This document shows, one piece after another, positions 33,942 through 45,593 of a stretch of 64,000 nucleotides of DNA (positions within the stretch are counted from its first letter, which is position 1; each line of letters starts with the position of its first letter). The DNA is from Gracilariopsis chorda (lineage: Eukaryota > Rhodophyta > Florideophyceae > Gracilariales > Gracilariaceae). The position numbers were made by a program, and so were the translations under genes. The notes beneath the pieces were generated by a model. That model saw only the letters and a program-made list of their open reading frames with translations. It did no database searches and was not told where the DNA came from. The stretch lies in NCBI GenBank assembly GCA_003194525.1, contig NBIV01000077.1:234651-298650 (forward strand). Reading direction: 5' to 3'.

Positions 33942-34544
33942 CTAGTCCCAAGTTAGTTCCGAGATCTCCTTAGTCCTAAGTGCTGCAGCAGTTGACTCTA
34001 GTGAGCAGTTGGGGTCAGTAGAGGCCAACAGCGTTGGAGGCTTATGTGACTCTGGAATGGCAGCGTCTTTCCCCATTAGGTCCGATTGTGAGAATAACGT
34101 GGCAAACTGGTGCACATATTCCGACATAGTTTGGCCATTATACGACATTCGCAACAGTTGAGTCTGTACAGCGATACGGGATACCGTTCGATTGGATGCA
34201 TAACGTGCATCTAATAGTTCCAGCATCCGGCCAGGATCATCATCCACATCCATGACTACGCATAGGGGGGCATCTCTAAGTGCACAGAGGATGAATGCAC
34301 ATCCCTTTTCGCGTTTTGCCATTAGTTGGGAACTGTTCGGAGCAGCACTGCAAGTTGAATCTTGAGTCAGTGTAGCACTCGATGACTCATCCCACGTTGA
34401 TGCCACTACATTCCAGACACCTTCAATGCCACACGCTGCACGAAGTCAGTGTCGCCATAGTGTATAATCCTCACCACGCTTACCATGAAAGCGTGGGATA
34501 TTCACACCGGAACTAGTTTCAATCTCAACTTCAGAGTCAGACAT
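33942..34544 (-). pseudogene. E3 Gag
   Basis: Starts at the ATG at 34,544 (M-S-D-S-E-V), 18 bp into a stretch conserved in all copies. A frame change before 34,406 separates the start from the main block, which contains V-V-M-D-V-D-D-D-P-G-R-M, Y-A-S-N-R-T-V-S-R-I and S-E-L-T-W-D. Confidence 0.85.
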
Positions 34545-34807
34545 AGTTCCAGAAGAAGCTGAAACACCAATTAATATATGTTACGAAGCAGAGTGAGGGA
34601 CTCAATGCTTCTCGAAAACCGATTTCCAAGAGAGGGAATGTGTTGAATCCAATGACCAGCCAAACTTTGTAGCTGAGATCACACTAAGGAATGAATATCG
34701 CAGTGGAGTAATCTCAACACTCAACAATAAGGGTGCCAGCGGAGACCCTGTGAACAAGTCTCAACGCTCGTCCAGACGTGTCTGGTATGCGAATCACGGG
34801 CGGAGTT

Positions 34808-35592
34808 TGTTGGAGACGTACATGTGCTGTCACTGAAAATCAAATTTTCCGGGGAGCATGGGCTATTTTGGAGGGTGCCTTTGCAAAAGCGCATATGCGT
34901 CGCTGTGCAAAATCAAACGTGAATCTGGCTTGTGATTGGCTACTGCAAATGTACATATGCATTGTAGTGCGTAAAAAGTGGTATTGCACAAGTGGGCCCG
35001 GTTGCCACACCCACGTGTCCAGCTAGTACAGTGTGCACAGTTTACAGGGCATCTATGTATGGTAGTTGGACACACGGGATATGTGGTACAGCAGTGGTAC
35101 TTTGGTGAGGAGTGTGAGCGCTGTCATCAGGTTTAAAGGTACATGAAGTGGTTAATGACGTGTGAGTTGGTGCAATAACACGTACACGTGATTTGGTGAA
35201 TCACTGTGACGTGCATGGATGAATTTGGATGCGTTGGCACGTTGGCACGTTGGCATGTGAACTTGTGTTGTGTGTCGTGAATTTGTGCATTGTCATGGCT
35301 GTGTGTGGGCACGTAACTTATAGTGCTTTGTTGCGGCGTTGTAGTGTTGGGTTGATTTAAGCTGTCATGGGTTCGTGATAGCGTGGCTATGTTATGTTCG
35401 ATGATGATTGGTAGTATTGAGTGTCTCCGGCTACTGGTCTAGGTTTCCGTTTTAGTCGAAGTTAAGACAGGGACGAAGTTAAAGTGCTATATAAGTTGTG
35501 ATTTTAGCACCTCCAAGTAAATCCGAGCAAGAGCTGGCGAACGTATTTTGCATCCGCAACCCTTCCTTTCCCTGCCGCTTCAACCTCTTTCA
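34808..35592 (+). repeat. Solo LTR type B, TSD GAGTT
   Basis: Begins TGTTGGAGACG and ends CTCTTTCA. GAGTT flanks both sides (34,803-34,807 and 35,593-35,597), and E3 leader resumes directly. It matches the LTR at about 60,776-61,569. It has the near-palindrome GCGCATATGCGT at 34,889-34,900 and TATATAAG at 35,488-35,495. Confidence 0.92.
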
Positions 35593-36082
35593 GAGTTCGG
35601 GTCTTCTACACCTGGAGTGTACTCACGAGCAGCTCTGAAGCACACTCGGAAAAGAAAGTAAGAGATAAAACTTCGTAAAAGTGGGCGCGCTGACAGGAGA
35701 AACTATCTCCGCTAGCCTAAGGGTTGAACCCCTGGACCCGGGATGTTATTTCCAGGTGCGAGGTGCGATTTTCTTCGACCTGCCTTACTCTGCGCACTTC
35801 GAGAGCAGGGTGCTCAATCTGTACACAACGTCCCAGGGAGGTTACTTACAAGCGAGATATGCTTTAACCAGTTAACCCCTGCTGGTATCTTGCGGGAAAC
35901 TAGCTCGATTTTTGTGCGCTGAAACCAAAGAAAAAGGGATCCGAACCAGCGCAGGTCGGTTTACCAGAGACAAGGCCCTGAACGCTTTCCCTACTTTCAG
36001 CTCTGCTACTAGATCTCCACAATATGCGCAACCAAAAAAAAAGAAAGTTAAATAAGAGAGACGTCTGCAATATGTCGACATT

Positions 36083-36096
36083 CTGGGCTCATAACC
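36083..36096 (-). other. Primer-binding site of E3
   Basis: GGTTATGAGCCCAG on the minus strand, one base different from the other copies (A for G), directly after the LTR end. Confidence 0.8.
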
Positions 36097-36913
36097 TGTT
36101 GATGATAAATGAAGGTGATAGATGAAGTTGGGCTTCGACTGAAATGAGAAAGAAAGAACGAAGTAAAAACAAGAGTGAAGGTTGTCAACCTTGGGGTGGT
36201 TTACTTGGAGATGCAACATCTGCAACTTTTATAGCACCACTAGAGTTCACTACAACTACAAGAAAAACCCTAACCACTAATTGCCGACAGCCAATACTAC
36301 CAATCATATTCAAACATAACACAATAAGGGTTGCACGAACTGGTGATAGTTCACTACAACCATGCATAACATTATTCCAGCACATGCCAACGAAGCATGG
36401 TAAGTGAAACAACCATGACAACAATGTGCCAGCATTTCACCGCCCTGTACAATGACTTACTTGCGTCATCATGACAATGACTTACTTGCGTCATCATGAC
36501 AATGACAATGCACAAGTTCACATGACACTGCATCCTTATCGGTAACCTAAGTCCATTGTGTACGGTGCACGTGCTGGCGCACATAATCACACGTCTGCAG
36601 CAACGTGATGTACCTGTAAACCAGATGTAGACATATAGAATCTCATGCACGTTGTCCATTCACATTATGCCAAGTGTCCCATGCTGTTCCTACGACCCAT
36701 ACAATGTATACGACTTGTAAACCACGTAATGCAAATGTGAAAATGCAGTACCCAATCATAAGCCCGTTTCACTTGGATTCGAGCACACGCGCATATGCGC
36801 TTTTGCAAAGGAGGTGCTCACAAGTGCCCATCGTTATTTGCAACTTTGTTTCCAAGTAGTCTACAATGAATTATTAGGGCTTCCAAGCCCTCGATAATGT
36901 GCCAACATCAAGA
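36097..36913 (-). repeat. LTR type A, 5' LTR of E3
   Basis: 817 bp. It contains GCGCATATGCGC at 36,789-36,800 and TATAAAAG at 36,226-36,233 on the minus strand. The start is slightly mutated (TCTTGATGTTGG). Confidence 0.85.
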
Positions 36914-36974
36914 TCTTTCTTTCTCAATTCAGTCGAAGCCCAACTTCATCTATCCACGTCATTTATCAGCAATA
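36914..36974 (+). repeat. Tail of a type A LTR left between E3 and E4
   Basis: The 61 bp match the last part of type A LTRs (CGAAGCCCAACTTCATCTAT, then a CA end) on the plus strand. It is cut on the left by E3 and abuts broken RT of E4 on the right, so an older plus-strand element once inserted into E4 and was later hit by E3. Confidence 0.75.
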
Positions 36975-37848
36975 GAATGGAGTCTTAACATCTACTTAAG
37001 CCACATATATCTAAAGACAAAGTGCAATGTACAGGAACATGCGGAACAGACTGAATGGCACCACTGGTGCATATGTCTCCAATTAGTTCTGGCTGTATGT
37101 CTGGTGATTGCCACCAGTCACAACCCTAGCCTTGAATCTATCAACCGATCCTTTGGCATCGCGCTTGAGGTTCAAGATGACATGAGTAAGAAGAGGCTGA
37201 GAGGCAGGTGGTTCATCCTCCTCAAGCGTTCTTCTCCTCCCGAGATGTCAGTTCTTCATCAATGGCATTCTTCCAAAAGCCCTGCTCAAGTGGTCTTGCA
37301 GACAGAGCTTCACCCAACGTAGGTTCATCAGTGGTAGTTCTATCCATTTGTGACGTTGCACTACCGGCCATGTACCACCACTTAGCTGGTGCACCTCGTG
37401 TACGGCGAGGATATCTTGGTTCCGGTTCAGATTCTGGTAAGACATCAGTGTCCAAAGTATGTTAACTAACACTTGGGGCATGCTCACCACCATTTTCTGG
37501 GTCCTGATCGTCATCAGAGGTATGCTCGCTATCATCTGGATGCTCGGTACCGCTTTCCGTACTCTGTGTGGTTGGTATAGGAGTGGACCCAATGGGTTCC
37601 GTATCACTCTCAGTGTTGTATGAACGGTCCATCGAAACCATACTACCATTCTCAGTATCACTTTCGGAGTAATCGGCGCATTCATAAGAATCATCTGACG
37701 CACTCTGGACACTCATAACATATTTCAAAAATGGTGCACCAGGGAACTTGGACTCGTCAAATGTCACATGCCGAGACTTTACAATGCGTGGAATCCCATC
37801 ACTATTATTGACGAAACCATCACACAGACCATGCTCAAGAGTCTGCAA
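36975..37848 (-). pseudogene. E4 integrase-RT linker and RT start
   Basis: Acidic linker (many D-S-E-H-T repeats), then P-R-Y-P-R-R-T-R-G-A-P-A-K-W-W-Y, L-G-E-A-L-S-A and the RT entry to V-D-V-K-T. The RT active site is not present. Confidence 0.8.
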
Positions 37849-38803
37849 TTACACTCCCTCAAGTGCACGAGACTCGAACTTGGTATCCGGTTTCATCTTA
37901 AGCACGAACGCAGCCCACCCAATCACTTTGACATACTTCAGGCATGGGTTTGAACCAGTCATCAAAAGGTAAGGGCTGCTTTTAGTTGCATAGTGATAAA
38001 CCCTATTGCGAAAATGTATGACGTTCTTTAACGCATATGGCCACCAGCACTCTGGTAGACTTGCCTGTATGAGCAAAGCTCGAGCAGCTTCCTCTATAGT
38101 GCGATTGATGCGCTCGGCTATTGCATTGTGTTCCGGAGTATACGGAGGAGAGAAAAATGTCTATAACATTATTGGCACGGTTCAGCTGTAACGCAGTACA
38201 CTCTTCGGCATTATCCGAGTGCACTTTCGCAATACCCACTCCTCCAAGCTGCTGGAACGTGTGCTCAACTGCATCGAATACAACAGCAATTTTACTTTTA
38301 TGGTTCATTAATCCTAACAGGGCATACCTTGAGTGCTCGTCAAGGACGTTAGAGGCATATTGAAACCTTTGTGGGAATGACGGTACACGGGGCCCTAGTA
38401 TGTCGGAGTGAACCACCTCACCTACGGCTGATTCTTGATCATACTTGCCAGGAAAAGAAAGTTTATGCGCCTTACCAAGCACACAAGGGTGCCATATCCC
38501 TATTTCCGACATCTTTGGCACCCCTTCAGCATGCTTGTAAAGTGACTGTAGGTCGCTCCCATTGATGTGGGCAAGTCGCCAATGCCATAGATTACCAATA
38601 CTGGACTCTAATTTCTTTATGCAATAATCTCCACCAGTTACCGACGACGGTGAGGTTGGGTTGGTACCTTGCAATATCGGATCGGGTAAGGTGTGGAACC
38701 TCGAACGTCGATCATGATGGCCACTGCTGACTACAAACGCATTTTCCATGGTGAGACGAACTTCACTTGAGGGAAAGAAGGACTCAATGCCCTTGTACGC
38801 CAT
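37849..38803 (-). pseudogene. E4 integrase
   Basis: Contains L-W-H-W-R-L-A-H (finger), V-H-S-D-I-L-G-P (first Asp), V-H-S-D-N-A-E-E (second Asp), a frameshift near 38,150, then I-N-R-type sequence and the W-W-P-Y-A-L-K block of 38,076-37,849. Confidence 0.85.
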
Positions 38804-39408
38804 TTATTCTACGGAGACCAAATTGTAGTCCAGTTCTGGAACCAACAGGACATCAGTCAATCGAAGTATTGCGTACTCAAATAGCAATACTACGTCACCC
38901 CGCTGCGTTGCACATACATCAGTGTTGTCTGCAAGCATGATGGTTCGAGTTTGTACGTGGTGCAGGGAATCAGGAATAAACGCAGACAACGAATGGGAGA
39001 AGTATGATGTAGCACCACTATCGGCATAGGTGTCCATACCGGGACTGTCGGGAGGTACGATGGTAGACTTCTCTAGTGCCACACCACATACTTCAATCTT
39101 TGATGAACTACAAGCCGGCATATTGGAAGACTTGGACGCCCAAGATTTGCTCTTTGACTTGATGTTAAGCTTGTCCAGGATGCTTTTGGGAAGGGATTAT
39201 CCGGGTTATCGGGATTCACATGGCATCTGTATTTTGTGTGACCATCACGATCACAGAATTCACAGTGATAAGTTCTGTTACTGGACACCATGTATGCCCT
39301 ACCAGCTGTACTTGGCCGATCATCAGAGTCACTGCCATCTCTGATGTGCACGTGACCAGAGTCTTGGGATACATGCGAAGCACCAGAACCTTTGCTTCTG
39401 TTCTTCAT
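38804..39408 (-). pseudogene. E4 zinc knuckle and protease
   Basis: Knuckle Y-H-C-E-F-C-D-R-D-G-H-T-K-Y-R-C, then protease D-T-Y-A-D-S-G-A-T-S-Y-F and L-T-D-V-L-L-V-P-E-L-D-Y-N in a second frame. Confidence 0.85.
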
Positions 39409-39423
39409 TCGACTTCGCGTACG

Positions 39424-40095
39424 TCAAAAACTAGAAGAGCTGACCTGGCAAGCATTGTACTCATCGATCAGAGTGGGTGCCACATAGTCCCAGGTGGATT
39501 CCAATATGTTCTTAGTACGTATTGTAGCAGCCGTGGACTCCAATGAACTGCTCGGATCAATATTAGCAAGTAGCATAGGTGTCTTGTGAGACTCCGGTAT
39601 AGCACCATTCTTGCCTATACGGTCTAACTGAGCAAAAAATGCCGTGTATTGATCTACATAGCTGGACAGGTCCTCACCGCTGTACGACATTCGCAACAAA
39701 CGGGTTTGCACCGAAATCCTAGATAAAGTCCTATTGGACGCGTAACGTCCTTCCAATAGTTGCAACGTACGTGCACAATCATCATCCACGTCCATGATTA
39801 CGCGTAGTGGAGCATCACCAAGAGCACAGATGATGATACAACAAGCCTTTTCTCGTTTCGCAATGATACAGGGAGTTACGATTTCTGTTCCAGTACCTGC
39901 CGTAGTTGTGTCTTAAGTAGAACTATCTGTAGTAGATTGAACACCAGAGGGAATCACGAGATTCCAGACATCATTAATACGGCATGCAGCACGACGAAGA
40001 TGACGCCACAGCATATATTCATCATCACGCTTACCATGGAAACGAGCAATGTTCATTCCAGACATGGATTCCGTTTCAACATCGGAGTCTGACAT
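39424..40095 (-). pseudogene. E4 Gag
   Basis: Starts at the ATG at 40,095 (M-S-D-S-D-V). The main block (39,795-39,424) has V-D-D-D-C-A-R-T and T-W-D-Y-V-A-P-T-L-I-D-E-Y-N; it keeps the Trp that is a stop codon in E5 and E7. An in-frame stop near 39,913 separates the two parts. Confidence 0.85.
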
Positions 40096-40150
40096 GGTTC
40101 CTACGGGATTAAAACCAATGAAAACCAACAAAACCAACTATGTAGATGCT

Positions 40151-40943
40151 TGTTGACGCTGGATCATGTTCGAGTGCCTGGTAGCCTTAGGACATCATGG
40201 TAGACTACTTGGAAACAAATTTGGATATAACAACATGCACTTTTGAGCACCTCCTTTGCAAAGGCGCATATGGGCATGTGCTCGAACCCAACGTGAAACG
40301 GGATTGTGACTGGCTACTGAATTTTCCCATATGAATTACGTGGTTTACAAGTGGTATACATTGTATGGGTCGTAGGCACAGCATGGGCTTCTTGGCATAA
40401 TGTGAATGGACAGCGTCCATGAGATTCTGTGTGTGTACATCTGGTTTACAGGTACATCACGTTGCTGCAGACGTGTGATTATCTGTGCCAGCACGTGCAC
40501 CATACGCAATAGACTTAGGCTACCGATATGGATGCAGTGTCATGTGAACTTGTGCATTGTCATTGTCATGATGACGCACGTAAGTGATATTATAGGGCTA
40601 TGACATGCTGGCACATTGCTGTCATGGTTGTCTCACTTACCCTGCGTCATTGGCATGTGCTGGAATAATGTTATGCATGGTTGTAGTGAACTGTCACCAG
40701 TTCGTGCAACCTTTATTGTGTTATGTTTGAATATGATTGGTAGTATTGGGTGTCTGCACTTAGTGTTTAGGGTTTTTGATCTAGTTGTAGTACACTCTAA
40801 TGGTGCTATATAAGTTGCCGATGTTGCATCTCCAAGTAAACAACCACAACGCTTACCACCTTCACTCCTGTTCTTACTTTTTCCTTTGTTTCTCATTTCA
40901 GTCAAAGCCCAACTTCATATATCAACTTCATTTATCATCAACA
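40151..40943 (+). repeat. Solo LTR type A in the leader of E4
   Basis: Begins TGTTGACGCTGG and ends CATCAACA, 793 bp, with TATATAAG at 40,807-40,814. E4 leader lies on both sides, 55 bp upstream of Gag. The flanking five bases are ATGCT and ATGTC, so the target duplication is imperfect or mutated. Confidence 0.85.
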
Positions 40944-41667
40944 ATGTCATATGGAGCAATATCCACAAAACTTCGTGAAGCCGAGCGAGGGATTTCAGGG
41001 CTTCTGTTACACAAAGAACCAAAAGAACTGGAGCGGGGAAGAGCTTCAAACACCCAACAGCGAGGAAGTCAATGGAGACCGTGTAACCAAGTCTACAACG
41101 CTCGTCAAGACGCGTCTCGTACGAGATCACAGGCGGAGTTCGGGTTCTCAATGCCTGGAATATACTCACAGGCTGTAGTAATACGAGCCTGGAAACAAAT
41201 AAAACTTCTTAAGACGGGCGCGCTGGCTGGAGATACTATCCCCGCTACCCTAGAGCTCGGAATCCTCTGGCCCCTGGTACCTCTCTCCAGGTGAGATGCA
41301 GTTTCTGCGACCAGACCTGCTCTGCGCACTTCAGAGCGAGTGGCTTTACAATCCGTAAGAGACGTCCAAAGGAGGCCAGTAGCTGACGCCATAAGCTTTC
41401 ACCAGTTAATCATTTCTAGTCCCTTGCCAGAGAATAGCGTGGTTTTTCTTGTGCACTGAAGCAGAGCAGCAGGGATCGGAACAGGCTCAGGTCGGTTTAC
41501 CACAGACGAAACCCTCTACGCTTTGCTTACTTTCACCACTGCCACTCGACTTCCACAAGATTCGATCGCTCACAACTCAACACGTACCTGCGCAAAAAGA
41601 AAAATCAAGTCTTCGTAGAATCGAAAATGATATTAGTAGAGCGCGACGTCTGCGAAAAGTCGACGCT

Positions 41668-41681
41668 TTGGGCCCATAGCC
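41668..41681 (-). other. Primer-binding site of E4 (diverged)
   Basis: GGCTATGGGCCCAA on the minus strand, two changes from the consensus, next to the end of the type C LTR. Confidence 0.7.
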
Positions 41682-42405
41682 TGACGCAACGCACGTGTCT
41701 TATGAAAACAGAAAGAAAGAAAAGGGAAGAAGAAGAAACAAGAAAGTAAAACAATGAAGGATGTCAGCCTTAGTCGACCAGCATACTCCAGAGCGGGGCA
41801 AAAGCAACCTACAAATACTCTACCGCATACACTTCACAGTCGTCGCAGCAAGCGACGGCACCGGTTGCACCATTACAGTACACGTTCCTGGTGTGTGCAG
41901 GTGTACACAAAAATTGCGTGCAATTTAGAGTGTCACAATTCCAAATACCTAAATCAATCAATGCAAAAAATCCATTGCCAGTCCCTTGATCTGGAACCAG
42001 CTCTAAAAATACAACAATTTCCATCCTGGCGCTCCAACCCCTCAGCGCAGCCCACAAACGCACATTGTCCCAAATTGCCCAATGCAGCTCCCATTCGCAT
42101 CTTTGGCATTGCAGCGCAGCCGTCTACTGCAAGCACACTTGGACCAACCACATTGCTCTACTTGTGCATATCCGCATTCCAGTACCATGCAACCCATAAC
42201 AATTTTACGGCATACATTGCATATAACCTTTTGCAGTATCAAATCACATTGCCGTTTCACGTTGAGTTTGAGCGGAGGCGCATATGCGCTCTTGGATTGA
42301 GGGGGTCCAAAAGTGCCTATCGCCCTCTGAAGGTTTGGTTTGTAAGCAAGTTGAGGCTTTCTTGGGGGCGTGGGCCAGTCACTTGACCACTTCCAGACTT
42401 CAACA
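41682..42405 (-). repeat. LTR type C, 5' LTR of E4
   Basis: 724 bp. On the minus strand it starts TGTTGAAGTCTGGAAG and ends ...GCGTCA. The palindrome GCGCATATGCGC lies at 42,278-42,289. It splits another type C LTR, whose first 367 bp continue at 42,406. Confidence 0.88.
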
Positions 42406-42772
42406 ACTCCAGCGCAGCCCACAAACGCACATTGTCCCCAAATCGCCCAATACAGCACACATTCGCACCTTTGGCATTCCACTACAACTGCATACTACGC
42501 GCACACTTGGACGAACCACATTGCTCCACTACTGCCCATACGCAATCCTGTTCCATACCCTCCATAAGAATTGTACGCTATACAAGGCACATATCGTTTT
42601 GCAGTACCCAATCACATTGCCGTTTCACGTTGGGTTTGAGCGAAGGCGCATATTCACTTTTCGAACGAGGGGGTCCAATAGTGTCCATTGTCCCCTGCAG
42701 TTTGGGTTTTCAACGAATTTGAGGCCTCCTGGGGGGGTTGGCCAGTCACTCGACCACTTCCAGACTTCAACA
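42406..42772 (-). repeat. Partial LTR type C, 3' LTR of E7
   Basis: Starts TGTTGAAGTCTGGAAG on the minus strand, directly after the polypurine tract. It is cut after ...GGGCTGCGCTGGAG by the LTR of E4. Confidence 0.88.
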
Positions 42773-43252
42773 CTCCTCCTCGAGTTCCTGTCCAAGACCA
42801 AAGCGTTTGAGAATTGCATTAACACCTGTACGTCCTAATGGATTGGTGAGTACATCAGAATCGTTTAGCTCACTTGGGACGTAGTGAACACTAATCACGT
42901 TGTCTCTTACGAGTTTTCGGATAAAGGGAACCTTTACATCAATGTGCTTAGCACGACTAGAAAGAAACCTTTCACCACCAGCCCACTCTAATGCGCACTG
43001 GTTGTCAGAGTGTAGAGGGACCAATCCTTTCACGTCGAATCCGAATTCCCGTAGCACAAGAGCAACCCATACCACTTCCTGTGCAGCCAACTTCAGAGCA
43101 TAGTACTCCGCCTCGCCAGTTGATAGCGAGCGCAACTGACGCTTGTTTTCTACTACCATAGCAGCAAGGTGCTCAGCCAAGTTTAATGATATACCTGGAC
43201 ATCGACTTCCGACTCGTAGTGTCCCCATCGTACCCAGAGTCCACAAAACCAT
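42767..43252 (-). pseudogene. E7 RNase H, C-terminal end of Pol
   Basis: Contains S-L-S-T-G-E-A-E-Y-Y-A-L (the catalytic Glu block of copia RNase H), H-S-D-N-Q-C-A-L-E-W, A-K-H-I-D-V-K and the end G-L-G-Q-E-L-E-E-E-C. The first RNase H Asp region lies upstream in another frame near 43,250-43,300. Confidence 0.88.
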
Positions 43253-43514
43253 GCAGATCTAGCGATCCAGGGCTGTAGCATAGCCCATGCTGTCGCGTTC
43301 CACACAGGTACGTGAGCACACGCTTCACAGCTTTGTGACACCAAGCGGTAGGAGCACTCTGAAAACGAGCGAGGATGAGAACTTAAGCAAGTATATCCAC
43401 CCTAGTACGTAGTGCCAAGTACAACAGAGACCCGATCATCTGCTGGTACAACTGCACATCCATTGGTGATTTGTTCTCCTCCATTGCGAGAGATGGGAAG
43501 AAGCACTCCACCAT

Positions 43515-44783
43515 CTAGCTACGTACTGGCTCAGCGTTCTGAAAACCAAATCTTCGAGGTATACTTTCAATATACAGCGACTGTCCCATCTTGACACCAA
43601 GAAGTTGTCTGGCTGTACCTATCTTCCATAATAACTCCACGCCAAGGTACAGACTGATTTGGTTCTCAATGCAAAGCTCATAGAGTGCTTTGAGCTCCTC
43701 CAATACCGTAGTCCGTTGCTCCAGCGTTGGCGTGAACACCAGAATGTCGTCCACGTATACGAGTATGTAGGCATACTTGCCATCTCCAACCTTTCGCTTG
43801 AATACGCACAGTGCGCTGGGTAGTTCCTCAAAACCCAACCTCTTCATGTCTGCTTTGAACTTGGTGTGACATGCTAGATGAGCCTGTTTCAAACCGTACA
43901 GAGCCTTGAGTAACTTATAGCACTTTGCGGTCAGACCAGGAACACCACGCGGCGACATCACCCACACGTCTTCTTTAAGCTCACCGTTGAGAAATGCAGT
44001 CTTAACATCTACTTGAGCCACATACATCTGAAGACAAAGTGCGACGTACAGCAACATGCGGACCAGGCTAAATGGCACTACTGGGGCATATGTCTCCATG
44101 TAGTTCTGCCCGTATGTCTGGTGATTGCCACCAGCCACAACCCTAGCCTTGAATCTATCAACCGATTCTTTGGCACCGCGCTTGACGTTTACAATGACAT
44201 GAGTAGGAAGAGGCTGAGAGGCAGGTGATTCATCCTCCGAAGTGTTCTTGTCCTCCAGAGATGTCAGTTCTTCATCAATGACATTCTTCCAAAGGCTCTG
44301 CTCAAGCGGTGTTGCAGACAGTGCTTCGCCCATAGTAGGTTCATCACTGGTATTAATATCCATTTGTGACGTTGCACTACCGCCCATGTACCACCACTTA
44401 GCTGGTGCACGTCGTGTACGGCGAGGATAGCGTGGTTCTGGGTCAGATTCCTGTAAGACATCAGTGTCCGAAGTATGTTGAAGAGCACTTGGGGCATGCT
44501 CACCACCATTGTCTGGGTCCGAATCGTCATCAGAGGTATGCTCGCTATCATCTGGATGATCGGTATTGCTTTCAGTGCTCTGTGCTGTTGGTATAGGAGT
44601 GGATTCAATATGTTCCGTATCACTCTCAATATCGAATGGATTGTCCACAGAAACCATACTACCACTCTCAGTATCACGTTTAGAGTGATCTGCGCATTCA
44701 TAATTATCATCCGTTGCACCTTCGTCACTCATAACATGTTCCAGAAATGGTGCCCCAGGGAACTTGGACTCGTCAAATTTCAC
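43515..44783 (-). pseudogene. E7 integrase C-terminal linker and reverse transcriptase
   Basis: A 422-residue frame, the longest of E7. An acidic linker precedes P-R-Y-P-R-R-T-R-R-A-P-A-K-W-W-Y and then a full RT: V-D-R-F-K-A-R-V-V-A-G-G, V-D-V-K-T-A-F-L-N-G (first catalytic Asp), and Y-V-D-D-I-L-V-F (the Asp pair). It ends just past L-Y-L-G-V-E-L. Confidence 0.92.
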
Positions 44784-44837
44784 ATGCCGAGACTTTACAA
44801 TGCGTGGAATCTCATCACTATCATTGACTAAAACATC

Positions 44838-45588
44838 TTACAAAACATGCTCAAGAGTCTGCAAGTACACTTCCTCAAGTGCACGAGACTCGAACTTGGT
44901 ATCCGGTTTCATCTTAAGCACGAACGCAGCACACCCAAACACTTTGACCTGCTTCAGGGATGGTTTTGAACCAGTCATCAAAAAGTAAGGGCTGCTTCCA
45001 GTTGCTGAGTGACAAACCCTATTGCAAACATGTATGAAGTGCTTTAATGCGTATGGCCACAAGCACTCTGGGAGACTTGCCTATATGAGCAAAGCTCGAG
45101 CAGCTTCCTCCATTTTGCGATTGATGCGCTCGGCTATTGCAATGTGTTCCGGAGTATACGGAGGAGAGAAAGAACTGTCTTGAAGGTTGTTGGCAGGGCT
45201 CACCTGAAACGCAATATACTCTTTGGCATTATCCGAGTGCACTTTCGCAATGGCCACTCCTCCAAGCTGTTGGAACTTGTGCTCAACTGCATCGAATACA
45301 ACAGCAATTTCACTTTTATGTGTCATGAAGCCTAAGAGTGCATACCTTGAATGCTCGTCAAGGAAGGTAGAGGCATATTGAAACCTTTCTGGGAATGACG
45401 GTACAAGGGGTCCTAGTATATCGGAGTGTACCATCTCACCTACTGCTGATGCTCGGTCGTATTTGCGAGGAAACGGAAGCTTATGCGGCTTACCAAGCAT
45501 ACACGGGCGGCATATCTCCTCCATTTCCGTCATCTTCGGCACCCCCTCAGCATGTTTGGAAACTGACTGGAGGTCGCGTACATTGATG
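44838..45588 (-). pseudogene. E7 integrase
   Basis: Reads H-I-N-V-R-D-L-Q-S at the solo-LTR junction, C-R-P-C, V-H-S-D-I-L-G-P, V-H-S-D-N-A-K-E-Y-I-A and Y-T-P-E-H-I-A-I-A-E-R-I-N-R, so the three catalytic acidic residues are present. A stop at about 45,080 separates the last block, W-P-Y-A-L-K-H-F. Confidence 0.9.
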
Positions 45589-45593
45589 TGGGC

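Larger units (their letters stand above)
29726..36913 (-). mobile_element. Copia element E3 with two inner insertions
   Basis: A minus-strand element with a type A 5' LTR (36,913-36,097), PBS, leader, Gag, zinc knuckle, protease, integrase and reverse transcriptase. It ends inside RNase H where the E2 LTR begins; the 3' LTR is not seen. Two foreign pieces sit inside: a solo type B LTR in the leader (34,808-35,592, target duplication GAGTT) and a 1,063-bp TG...CA insert in RT (30,365-31,427, target duplication GATAC). Its own 5' LTR interrupts the tail of another type A LTR at 36,914. Coding regions carry stops and frameshifts. Confidence 0.9.
36975..42405 (-). mobile_element. Copia element E4
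   Basis: A minus-strand element with a type C 5' LTR (42,405-41,682), PBS at 41,681-41,668, a leader interrupted by a type A LTR (40,151-40,943), and Gag, protease, integrase and the start of RT down to 36,975. It ends at V-K-T-x-F, where the LTR tail at 36,914-36,974 begins. Its 5' LTR lies inside the 3' LTR of E7, so E4 is younger than E7. Many frames are needed to follow the coding sequence. Confidence 0.88.
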
